In this document: positions 43,860-52,623 of the stretch, one piece after another
Position numbering within the stretch: the first letter of the stretch is position 1
Layout of the letters: every line of letters begins with the position of its first letter
Source: Lucinisca nassula
Taxonomy: Eukaryota > Mollusca > Bivalvia > Lucinida > Lucinidae
NCBI GenBank assembly: GCA_963580285.1
Contig: OY757025.1
Span: forward strand, 120,935,223-120,999,222
Length of the DNA stretch: 64,000 nucleotides
Direction of reading: 5' to 3'
The notes under the pieces: generated by a model
Seen by the model: only the letters and a program-made list of their open reading frames with translations
Told to the model about the DNA's origin: nothing
The model's database searches: none
Translations under genes and position numbers: made by a program

Positions 43860-44241
43860 GCCCTTTCAGCCCTGAGTTTCTGAACTTGACTCTTTCATCT
43901 CAGAATTCGGGACATGCTCATTGTTGCTTTTAAGGCACCGAGGTTAAAAACTTTTATTCATGCTTAACTCACTTCAGCATGAAATTTGTCCTGTTCTTAA
44001 AATTTAAAATGCCAAAAATAGATGGCATTTTGAAATCTATGAGCATGACAAACAACATTCTTTGCTGATTTTAGCAGTAAAATTGTCTGCTTTATATGTA
44101 TTGTAATACTTATGAGCATCACAAATTTTATGCTCAGTTGAGTTGAGCATGAGCCAAATAAGAAATATATCAAAGATTTTCCATCAGTGGGGATAAGAAT
44201 TATGAAAGAATGCATAATGTCACAGGGGTGATATCCTGTTA
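43860..44241. other. Low-repeat DNA, nothing recognised
   Basis: No match to repeat families here. A 124-codon minus-strand frame (43997-44371) extends into the MITE-B and retroposon, so it is chimeric. Confidence 0.45.
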
Positions 44242-44265
44242 CTAAGCCCATTTGGTACCGGAAAC

Positions 44266-45113
44266 TTGGTACAAAATCTTTTGTAATGGCTGCAAGTTCT
44301 GGGTGCACAAGAAATGCAGTGGGCTCAAAAGCCTGATAGAGGACCCTGATTACAGGTGTACACGGTGCCAAGGAACTGCACGCCCCTTAGATGGCAGACC
44401 ACAGAGGGAAGTCCAAGTCGGATCCGACAAGCTGGAGGTTGTAGCCTCCTTTTGCTACCTAGGTGATATGCTCTCTGCAGCGGGTGGTTGCGACCTTTCA
44501 ACTACATCACGTGTGAAAACAGCCTGGAAGAAATTCAAGGAGTTGCTACTAGTTCTCTCTTCCCGCCACCTCTCGTTCAAGACACGTGGCCGTGTGTATA
44601 GCTCTTGTGTGCGGAGCACAATGCTCCATGCCAGTGAGACATGGCCATTGACAAAGCCAAACCTCCAACGTCTACAGCGAAATGACAGGGCAATTATCAG
44701 ACAGATCTGCAATGTCAAGCCACAGGACACTGTCACCATCAGGTCCAGTGAGTTACTTGAGGGTCTTGGCATTGAGGACCTGGACCTCATCCTGAAAGAG
44801 AGAAGACTTCGCTGGTATGGACATGTGGAACTCTGCAATGGTGCAGTCAAGACTGCCTGTGACATACAGGTAGGTGGAAAGCGGGGGCCAGGAAGGCCCA
44901 AGATGACCTGGAAGCAGCTAACAGTAACAGAAAGAGATTGCAGAGAATGGAAGCTCTCTGCTATCGATCCTCATGATAGACAAGCCTGGAGATCTGGTGT
45001 AAGATCTGCCATGCGTGCAGCAAGCCAGCTACCTGGAAGGGGGCCCACTTATGTGGACGTTGCCCCTGTACCTGCACGTTAATAAAAAATCCGTTGATGA
45101 TGATGATGATGAT
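44266..45113 (+). mobile_element. 5'-truncated RTE-like non-LTR retroposon, C-terminal ORF fragment
   Basis: An uninterrupted frame runs to TAA at 45080-45082. It begins inside a PHD-like zinc finger (C-x2-C-x4-H-x2-C, then C-x2-C, within roughly the first 40 residues). The motifs FCYLGDMLSAAGGC, ASETWPLTKPNLQRLQRND, RRLRWYGHVE and GKRGPGRPKMTWKQLT follow; these are typical of the region after the reverse-transcriptase core in RTE-like LINEs of marine invertebrates. The catalytic reverse transcriptase and endonuclease domains are absent, so it cannot act by itself. After the stop come AATAAA-like sequence and a (GAT)n tail, as in RTE elements. GAAAC occurs on both sides (44261-44265 and 45114-45118), consistent with a TSD. 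The host sequence on both sides is a MITE-B, so the first few codons of the frame (from 44252) are MITE sequence. Confidence 0.82.
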
Positions 45114-45308
45114 GAAACCCCAGCAAACAGTGCAAGCCCAGATCAGACACCGCAGAATGTGGCATTTGATCAGGGCCTCCACGGTTTGCTTAAAGTTCAG
45201 CAATTTTCCTAATAAATTTTGATGAAAACATAACCTGACACCCCTATATTTTTAAATGGACTCTTGCTATATATAAGGAGGAAGATTCCATTTGGTACAA
45301 AAAGGGTT

Positions 45309-45470
45309 TAGAAGCCTCCGTGGTGCAGTGGTTACGCTACTCGCCTTGTAAACCAGGGATCGCAGGATCGATCCCGGGCTTCTCCAGACTTTCGGATGAG
45401 TCTTTAAACCGAGGTCCCGTCTCCGTATGACCTTAGCTGTTGGTGGGACGTAAAACTTAAACTCACTCAC
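45309..45470 (+). mobile_element. SINE-3, tRNA-derived
   Basis: The tRNA-like head has an A-box-like TGGTGCAGTGG and a B-box-like GGATCGATCCC. The 3' part ends TGGTGGGACGTAAAAC followed by ACTCACTCAC. AAAAAGGGTT is repeated on each side (TSD about 10 bp), so it inserted in the end of a MITE-B. Such elements use LINE machinery and are transcribed by RNA polymerase III from the internal boxes; here that is inferred from structure. Confidence 0.8.
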
Positions 45471-45564
45471 AAAAAGGGTTAAGGGTTCAAAGGATTACAT
45501 ATGGTCCAAGTTGAACTCAAAACTCATGGTCAGATACTATAACCCAAAAGCCTCAGAGAATATA

Positions 45565-45719
45565 AGAATCTGATATGGGGTTCTGTTGTAGATGAGCGTT
45601 TCCAACCCGAGGGATGACCATGCTGAGCGGAACCGAGGCTATGCCGAGGTTCCGCTCAGCACGGTCATCCCAAGGGTTGGAAAAGCCCATCTACAACAGA
45701 ACCCCATATTGGATTCTTT
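45565..45719. mobile_element. Near-perfect ~70-bp-arm palindrome
   Basis: Arms run from GAATCTGATATGGGG to GCTGAGCGGAACC, a short loop GAGGCTATGCCGA, then the inverse. Only scattered mismatches. It resembles a fold-back MITE, and a transcript would form a long hairpin. The small plus-strand frame over it is incidental. Confidence 0.78.
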
Positions 45720-45720
45720 T

Positions 45721-46005
45721 TCTTGCACAACACCTCCGGTCAGTTTTGACAGCTCGCACATGTATATTGTTTACAAAATAAAAGTAGTGCGGAAGTAGTT
45801 CCGGCAGTTGAATAGAATTGAAGCGCATTTATGTTAGTTGCCTGGGTCGGAACACCAGGGTCAGAACATAAATTTCTATCCCAGGGTAAAATCACGGATT
45901 TCCTTGTCTGGTGTGCAAGAAGGAATGGTTCCATCACGGTCTTCATTTACACTGCTGATCTTTCAGGAGAAAAATAAAACATTGCTAAAATACTAGCAAG
46001 CTGAA
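45721..46005. other. Low-repeat DNA, nothing recognised
   Basis: No repeat family match and no supported frame. Confidence 0.4.
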
Positions 46006-46009
46006 TACA

Positions 46010-46190
46010 TGCTAACAGTTTAGAGCCAGATCAGATGGATTCTGAAGAAGCCATCTGATCAGGATCTACACTGTTTGTCAAGCAGTTTGTGAACTGAATG
46101 AGTGATTTGATTGATGGCTAGTCAGCGATGGGGGCTGTCAGCATTGGGGGCAGCTGAATTAATTTATTCAGCAGGATAAAGGATAAATAA
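46010..46190. mobile_element. MITE-A, left end lost
   Basis: CCAGATCAGATGGATTCTGA core to TTCAGCAGGATAAAGG. Confidence 0.65.
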
Positions 46191-46261
46191 AGAGGGGTAT
46201 TTATTTTGTCAGCTGTGAGAAAAAAAGTGTTTGAAAGTATTGTGTGCATATGTCTGGAATC

Positions 46262-46530
46262 GCCCCTGCCCTTCGGGTCTTTGAGAAATAGATTGGGCTG
46301 CATGGTGTTCCATGCAGAGCTTCCAGGCAGAATCTGACCACAAACAAATACTGGTAAACCAGCTAGAAGGACTAAGCCTGACCAGGCAAAGCGGTGTCAT
46401 TCGGATTGTCCAATGCATTTCATTGAGATGTCATTTCACCTCAGTGTTGGGTAAAAGTCCCACAAAATTTGAAGCAACATCTCCAAAATGACCTAAATAG
46501 TGTTGACGGGCAATTCAAACACAAACAAAT
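46262..46530 (+). mobile_element. SINE-1, diverged
   Basis: CGCCCCTGCCCTTCGGGTC to TAGTGTTGACGGGCAATTC. Several indels suggest an older copy. Confidence 0.7.
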
Positions 46531-46779
46531 TTTGATTTGTAATTGACTCTGATGTTTCTTTTTCTACAAGCTTGTTTGAATTATGTCCCTTGCAAAAAGC
46601 ACCAACTATTACACAGAACTCTAGACAAGAGCTTCAGTCAGAACTAATTTGTATTACTTCCCTTGAAACAGGTATGGAGGCTGCAGAAATTCAGATATGG
46701 ATTCTTCTCCCTGTGGTGTCAGCGTAAAAGCGTTGGTTATCTGTAAAGTCTAGATTGGGCTGGTGTACTTGATCATTGG
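46531..46779. other. Low-repeat DNA with a weak exon-like stretch
   Basis: CTTGAAACAG at 46663-46672 followed by about 57 open bases and GTAAAAG could be an exon, but the signals are weak and the frame relation to the host exons does not fit. Confidence 0.3.
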
Positions 46780-47025
46780 TGAACAGTGTAGACCAAGATC
46801 AGATGCCACAGCACATGGCGTCTAATCTGCATATGGGAAACCCCTAAAGGGATACCTTGACAAACATCTGATCAGGGCTTGCACCATTTGCTAAAAATTT
46901 ACCGTCAAAAATAGAATAAAAACAAAAGATAGGCCTGAAACACCTTTTATGACAAATTGACTTGTTCAACATATAGCATTGGAAGACTCCACCAGTATAC
47001 AATGGGTAATTGTGTACCGTATTCG
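46780..47025 (-). mobile_element. MITE-B/C remnants
   Basis: AGACCAAGATCAGATGCCAC at left, then ACAAACATCTGATCAGGGC and a MITE-B tail ending near ACAATGGGTAATTG. Mixed and degraded. Confidence 0.5.
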
Positions 47026-47367
47026 CCCTTATTACCACACCATGCCCTTAGTTTTTTCGAAATTGTGTCAAAAAATCGCGGTGAAAAATCTACCTAATTA
47101 GCCCACACTTGATACGAAAACAGTAGCTTCCGAGATGATGCATACTGATATTTAATTGGACAGAAAAGGATACTTAAGCATTGCCTTCACTGTTGAAAAA
47201 ATAACACAAAGTTTTAATAGATTTACTGTGAGAGCTTCAAGGGGAGGTTACTGTAAACTGTTCGCTTATGCATTTCCTTTCCAAAAATAGCTTTGGTGTG
47301 CGCTTACATGAGCATGTGCGGTAATTAGGGCAAATACGTAAGTTCCTGATTAGAACCATTTTCCCAG

Positions 47368-47402
47368 CCAACACTCAGAGACAATCATTTCACCAATGTT
47401 AC
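47368..47402 (+). pseudogene. Possible decayed duplicate of the 51-bp exon, cut by MITE-M
   Basis: TTTTCCCAG at 47359-47367 resembles a splice acceptor and is followed by CCAACACTCAGAGAC, close to the start of the exon at 22391 (about 22 of the first 27 bases agree by eye). The similarity fades after a 2-base gap that breaks the frame. The match stops where the terminal repeat of a MITE-M starts at 47401. A short GGCCCA-containing stretch after that MITE (49260 onward) weakly resembles the sequence after the first exon's donor. It could be a duplicated exon ruined by insertion, or chance similarity next to an AG. Confidence 0.35.
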
Positions 47403-49257
47403 GAAAACACGCCTATACAAATACATTGTAACCTTTATCGCAAAAAAAACTTAAAATTTTAAGATGACAAATTTTGTTATTTTTAGCTCACCTGTCACGT
47501 AGTGACAAGGTGAGCTTTTGTGATCACTTTTCGGCCGTCGTCCGTCGTCAGTGCGTGTGTGCGTAAACTTTTTCGTCAAATGACATCTCCTCCTAAACCA
47601 CTGATCGGATTTTGACCAAACTTCACAGAAATGATCCTTAGGTGGTCCCCTTTCAAAGTTGTTCAAATGGTTCCGGTCCATTGCACATCTAGGTCACAGG
47701 AGCTAAAAATAGATTTTTTAAACAAAAACTTTAAAAATCTTCTTCTCTGAAACCGCAAGGCCCAGGTCTTCGATATTTGGTATGAAGCTTCATCTAGTGG
47801 ACCTCTACTAAGATTGTTCAAATTATAGCCCTGGGGGCCAAAATGCCCCCGCCCCGGGGGCCTTTGGTTTTAAATAGGCTTATATAGGGAAAATCATTAA
47901 AAATCTTCTCTGAAACCACAAGGCCCAGGTCTTTAATATTTGGTGTGAAGCTTTACCTGGTGGACCTCTACTAAGATTGTTCAAATTATAGCCTTGGGAC
48001 CAAAAATGCCCCCGCTCAGGGGGCTTTGGTTTTACATAGGCTTATACAGGAAAAATCTTTAAAAATCTTCTTCTCTGAAACCTCAAGGCCCAGATCTTTG
48101 ATATTTGATCTGAAGCTTCATCTAATGGACCTCTTGCAAGATTGTTCAAATTATAGCCTTGGGGGCCAAAATGCCCCCGCCCCCGGAGCCTATGGTTTTA
48201 CATAGGCTTATATAGGGAAAATCATTAAAAAATCTTCTTCTCTGAAACCACAAGGCCCAGGTCTTTAATATTTGGTGTGAAGCTTTACCTAGTGGACCTC
48301 TACGAAGATTGTTCATATTATAGCCTTGGGGCCAAAAATGCCCCCGCCCCGGTGGCCTTTGGTTTTACATTGGCTTATACGGGGAAAATCTTTAAAAATA
48401 TTCTTCTCTGAAACCGCAAGGCCCAGATCTTTGATATTTGGTGTGAAGCTTCATCTAGTGGACCTCTACCAATATTGTTCAAATTATAGCCCTGGGGGCC
48501 TAAATGCCCCCGCCCCGGGGGCCTATGGTTTTACATAGGCTTATATAGGGAAAATCATTAAAAATTCTTCTTCTCTGAAACCACAAGGCCCACGTCTTTA
48601 ATATTTTGTGTGAAGCTTTACCTGGTGGACCTCTACTAAGATTGTTCAAATTATAGCCTTTGGACCAAAAATGCCCCCGCCTTGGGGGCCTTTGGTTTTA
48701 CATTGGCTTATACAGGGAAAATCTTTAAAAATCTTCTACTCTGAAACCGCAAGGCCCAGATCTTTGGTATCTGGTGTGAAGCTTCATCTAGTGGACCTCT
48801 TTCAAGATTGTTCAAATTATAGCCTTGGGGCCAAAAAATGCCCCCACCCCGGGACCCTTTGGTTTTTCATAGGCTTATATAGGGAATACCTTTAAAAATC
48901 TTCTTGTCTGAAACCAGAAGGCCCAGGTCTTTGATATTTGGTATGAAGCTTCATCTAGTGGACCATTACCAAGTTTGTTCCAATTATAGCCCTTGGGCCT
49001 AGAATGTACTGGAGACACTTATTCTCAGGTGAGCGATTCAGGACCCTCTGGGCCCTCTTGTTTTTCTTATTTCTGCTCAAAATATAGATTGTTGGTACTT
49101 GTTATAACCACCTCATTGACGCGGTTCTAAGGAGTACCCACAATCAATATTTTAGAGTAGAAATAAGAAAAATAAGGTTTACCCCTGTAAACCCCAGTTT
49201 TACTGTATAGATGTGGGGTTCAAGGGGGTCAAAATTATATAGGCGTGTTTTCGTGAT
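47401..49257. mobile_element. MITE-M split by the eight-repeat HINE
   Basis: ACGAAAACACGCCTATACAA to GTTATTTTT (47484). It resumes TTTTTCTTATTTCTGCTCAA (49061) and ends ATAGGCGTGTTTTCGTGATG. Confidence 0.82.
47485..49060 (+). mobile_element. HINE with eight ~166-bp repeats, inside MITE-M
   Basis: 5' AGCTCACCTGTCACG with GTGACAAGGTGAGC (hairpin). CTGAAACC sites at 47747, 47910, 48075, 48242, 48408, 48575, 48741 and 48908 give periods of 163-167 bp. 3' CAGGTGAGCGATTCAGG, then GGACCCTCTGGGCCC and TCTTGTT. The 5' and 3' tips are inverted matches. MITE-M sequence lies on both sides. The GC-rich frames inside are repeat products. Confidence 0.85.
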
Positions 49258-49469
49258 GGATAGATATATCGGCCCAAAGTTTTATTCAGCAGTACACTTG
49301 TCCATGCCCATGACCTCATAGACTTTTATGGAAAAGTTTTTAAGACCTCATATTTTCAAAACCATATGAAGAATTTAGATCAGAATTAGCATGATGATTG
49401 GTAAAGGTCCAAAGATTTATTTTGCAATATTCCCACCTTTGCCTATGACATAATCAGGATGACAGCTCT

Positions 49470-49894
49470 TGTTATACACCCATTGAAAAACGGGGGTTTG
49501 TCATCTGTTCATTGGCTTGTCTGTCTCGATGTAAATTTTTTGTTTCCGGCTAACTTGTCCTCCAATTTACATTTGATCAAACTTAAACTTGATTTTAACG
49601 GGCCACCGTGGCGCTGACTCTTTATCATTAGGTCTCTCACCACTCAGGGTTCAAGCCTGGCTAGGATCACATCTGAGAGGCCAAGTTATGCATCGGAAGG
49701 TCAGGTGGTTTTTCTCAGGGTACTCCACTTTTCGACCACTTCTGATTAACTATTGGCTTGATATGAGTGAAATAATCCTAAAAGGGCCATAAAACTAAAA
49801 CAAAAAAAAAATTGAATTATAGATAGACCATGATGTGGAGTAGTATGTATTGTTTTGAGGTTACATTCCACAAACACTGTCTCATACAAGAGTC
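49470..49894 (+). mobile_element. HINE-like segment with SINE-2
   Basis: TTATACACCCATTGAAAAAC start, then TTTGTTTCCGGCTAACTTGT and GATCAAACTTAAACTTG. SINE-2 sits at 49603-49800. Part of its right side is duplicated beyond MITE-A at 50106-50178. Confidence 0.55.
49603..49800 (+). mobile_element. SINE-2 copy inside a HINE
   Basis: The tRNA-like head is degraded (GGGCCACCGTGGCGCTGAC) but the body AGGTGGTTTTTCTCAGGG and tail AAAGGGCCATAAAAC are clear. The flanks resemble ACTTGATTTTA, probably a TSD within the surrounding HINE. Confidence 0.7.
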
Positions 49895-50107
49895 TTAACC
49901 CTTATCTTGCTGAACATTCATTTAAGCCACACCCATTTCTCTCTATCAACCAATCAAATTACTTGATGTAATTTATTGCTACAAATTCATAAACTGAACG
50001 CCAAACAGTGTAGATCCTGATCAGATGGCTTCTTCAGAAGCCATCTGATCTGGATCTACACTGTTTGCAAAGATAGGGGTTGTCGTGAACAGCAAGATAA
50101 GGGTTAA
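49895..50107. mobile_element. MITE-A between duplicated flanks
   Basis: TTAACCCTTATCTTGCTGAA to GAACAGCAAGATAAGGGTTAA. AAAGGGCCATAAAACTA and TATAGATAGACCATGATG are found both before (from 49783) and after (from 50107) it. Confidence 0.83.
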
Positions 50108-50227
50108 AAGGGCCATAAAACTATAAAAAAACTTGATTTATAGATAGACCATGATGTTGAGGTTACATACAAGAGTTGGTATATGTGCCACATCTTATTA
50201 CTCGCTTGGGCTGATGCCAGATCACCG

Positions 50228-50545
50228 GCCCCGATAGCTCAGTTGGTAGAGTGTCCCCTCCAGGGAACGGGAGGTCACGGGTTCGATCCCGAGCTGCGAC
50301 ATACCAAAGTCTTTAAGAATGGTACTAGCTGCTCCTCGCTTGCCACTCAGATTTACGGGGTAGAGCTAGGACTGGTTAACCCAGTGTCAGGATAATGTGA
50401 CTGGGTGTTGTATCATGGAATGTGTCAGGGACATGATACTTCAGTGAGACAGCACTATAAAAGTGAGCATTGAGCTCCCTGTTGCAACCAGACACCATCG
50501 TGATATGACTGAAAAATTGTTGAAAGCGAATTTAAACCCGAATTC
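50228..50545 (+). mobile_element. SINE-4, tRNA-derived
   Basis: The head CCCCGATAGCTCAGTTGG carries an A box, and GGTTCGATCCC is a consensus B box. The ~240-bp body ends near GACTGAAAAATTGTTGAAAG and a CACACA tract. It is a SINE rather than a working tRNA gene because the body continues without a T-run terminator. Confidence 0.78.
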
Positions 50546-50817
50546 ACACACACAACGATGCCCAGATTGCGGAGCTCTTGTGAACAAAACAATGAGAGTC
50601 ATGAGTATACACAACAAGATAAATGGATGTCCTCAAGTTGTGTCAAATATTTTTGTCATAACTGTTTTAATGCTGCCACACAACAAGGCTACGGTATTTA
50701 GAATGTTTATGGCATTATTGCATCCAGTACAAGTTTCTAGGAAGTTTGTATCAGTTCTGCAAAATGTGTATGAAATCCATACAACATGCCTTAGACATTA
50801 CCACAAGTTTGATAAGA

Positions 50818-51035
50818 CAGGGCCTCCATGGCCTAGTGGTTAAGAGCGCTGACTCTTGATCATTAGGTGTCTCACCACTGGTTCGAGCCTCACTCGGGTC
50901 ATATGTGAGACGCCAAGTTCTGCAACGGAAGGTCAGGTGGTTTTTCTCCGGGTACTCCGGTTTTCATCCACCTGACTAACGATCGACTCGATATGAGTGA
51001 AATAATCTTGAAAGGGCCGTAAAACCCCCAAAAAA
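50818..51035 (+). mobile_element. SINE-2, tRNA-derived, with 12-bp TSD
   Basis: The head GGCCTCCATGGCCTAGTGG (A box) with GGTTCGAGCCTC (B box) is followed by the conserved body (GTGGTTTTTCTCCGGGTACTC) and ends AAAGGGCCGTAAAACCC plus an A-tract. AAGTTTGATAAG at 50805-50816 and 51036-51047 is the TSD. This is the best preserved copy in the window. Confidence 0.85.
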
Positions 51036-51067
51036 AGTTTGATAAGGATCACATACAAGTCTCTAGA

Positions 51068-51400
51068 ACGCCAGCCTCAGTAGCTCAGTTGGATGCGGAT
51101 CTGATCAAGAGGACATGGGTACAATACCTGTTGAGGTAACATTCTTTTGTGGAGATTGATCATGAAATCTTTTCTACAGTCACTCTCTCCCTTCTGCTGA
51201 TTCAAGAAGGGCAGTTGCCCGTTTCTGGCGAAAGAATTTGCACTGTACTGGTTAACAGCTTACATATAATCCTGCCCAGGAAAAGTGTGGATAGGTAAAC
51301 TGACTGGCTCAAAAATGATCTAAATAGTGTTGACTGGGCTGTTAAACTCAATGAATAGTGTTGACTGGGCTGTTAAACTCGAAAGCAGACAAACAAACAT
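51068..51400 (+). mobile_element. SINE-5, tRNA-derived
   Basis: The head GCCTCAGTAGCTCAGTTGG resembles a tRNA A-box region. The body contains CCCTTCTGCTGATTCAAGAA, and the tail GTGTTGACTGGGCTGTTAAA is present twice in tandem. Confidence 0.72.
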
Positions 51401-51417
51401 CATTTGTCCGTCACTGG

Positions 51418-51715
51418 TGGCCCCCGTCCATTGGGACTTGAAGAAATTGATGGTCTGCATGATGCTTCCACAAGAGCTAAAACTGACCGCACATGAGTAC
51501 TGGTAAAAGGCTTAGAGGATCTAAGCCTGCCCAGGCAAAGCATTGCAAGTTGAACTGTCCATGCTAATAAACCCTATTGGTTTCTTTGTGCGATAGGGCT
51601 TGAGATGTCATTCCATCTCAAGATCGGGTAAAAGTCTCACAAAATTGTATGACCTTTTCTTACTAGTTTGGAAGCAACGTCTCCAAAAAGACTTATAATC
51701 AAACAAAACAAAAAC
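51418..51715 (+). mobile_element. SINE-1 copy
   Basis: GTGGCCCCCGTCCATTGGG to AATCAAACAAAACAAAAAC; a duplicated bit of the 3' third lies near 51650. Confidence 0.72.
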
Positions 51716-51809
51716 AAACAATTGTCCATCACTGGGTTTCTGAATTGGGCACGTTGAAAGGGCTGTGGAAACTACACCAAACAAAACCCTGTGATCACCA
51801 GCAGGTCTT

Positions 51810-51960
51810 GAAATGCCAGCCTCAGTAGCTAGTGGGATGAGCGTCTTGACTAGTGGGTTCAGTAACTGCCGGGGTAGGCAGCATGCTATGATCTAAATAG
51901 TGTTGACTGGATGGTAAAACTACAAACAAAACAAAGAAACAGACGGGCATTATAGAACCA
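51810..51960 (+). mobile_element. SINE-5, internally deleted
   Basis: Head GCCAGCCTCAGTAGC and tail AGTGTTGACTGGATGGTAAA with the middle missing, ending in an (AAAC) tract. Confidence 0.58.
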
Positions 51961-52179
51961 GACAGCACTTCTATCGTGTCTGTCAAGGAAGGACAATGCA
52001 TTAGTGATTTTTATTGTCCGGTTCCATTGTCTTTATTGACCAGTTTGTCAGTTTATTTAAGAACTGTCCACATTTTATTGCCTGATTGGACAAAGGCTTT
52101 CAGCAAAATGGATCTTTTAGTGTACTGAACTTAGCCTCAGTCAGACTTTAGGAAGACAAAACTTCAAGGATACCGTAAC

Positions 52180-52310
52180 TACCGTATATATTCGAACTGA
52201 CAGCCCTGAGCAAACTGTGTAGACCCAGATGAGACGCCGCAGAATGCGGCGTCTCATCAGGGTCTACACTGTTTGCCACTCATCCCGCTATTTTCAGACA
52301 CATTATTGGG
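52180..52310. mobile_element. MITE-C-like core with perfect palindrome
   Basis: GTGTAGACCCAGATGAGACG, CCGCAGAATGCGG, then CGTCTCATCAGGGTCTACAC. Confidence 0.65.
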
Positions 52311-52534
52311 TAGTAGCAAGAGCTCATCACACTCATAAGCTCCTTGGTAGTAAGTTTTACTGGTTCAAACTGTAGAACAAGTTTGGTAAGGAGTTGAGGT
52401 GTCTGCATACTTAGGATAAATACGTTGCAGGTGAAGTGGGCTGGAGACAGTGAAATGTGGATCAAGACCGATTTGATGTTTGTTTTTACTCTCAACAGAA
52501 AGTAAATAATAAAGGCATGGTCTGTGATCCATAG

Positions 52535-52605
52535 TACTTAGTTATGGATATTTGTTAGAATCGCCTCACCGTGGCAATTCCAACAAAGTTTATTGGAGTA
52601 CTTAA
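52535..52605. mobile_element. MITE-M central fragment
   Basis: TTTGTTAGAATCGCCTCACC and GGCAATTCCAACAAAG form the decayed central hairpin. Confidence 0.45.
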
Positions 52606-52623
52606 GCAAAAAAGGTCCTTTTT

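Larger units (their letters stand above)
44242..45482 (+). mobile_element. MITE-B split by the retroposon and a SINE-3
   Basis: The left tip CCCATTTGGTACCGGAAAC is at 44248-44265. The remainder, with the conserved core and the TTTGGTACAAAAAGGGTT tip, is at 45114-45308 and completes as TTAA at 45479-45482 after a SINE-3. Removing both insertions gives a normal MITE-B. It is evidence that the MITE predates both retroposons. Confidence 0.75.

Noticed and set aside
44455..44901. 148-codon minus-strand open frame
   Set aside because: Shadow of the retroposon frame on the other strand.
45309..45380. tRNA gene
   Set aside because: tRNA-like head of SINE-3, with TSD and SINE tail.
46673..46729. Additional host exon
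   Set aside because: AG and GT-like borders exist, but signals are weak and no phase-compatible link to the other exons is evident.
50228..50300. tRNA gene
   Set aside because: Good A and B boxes, but it continues into a SINE body with no terminator and the cloverleaf is not clean.
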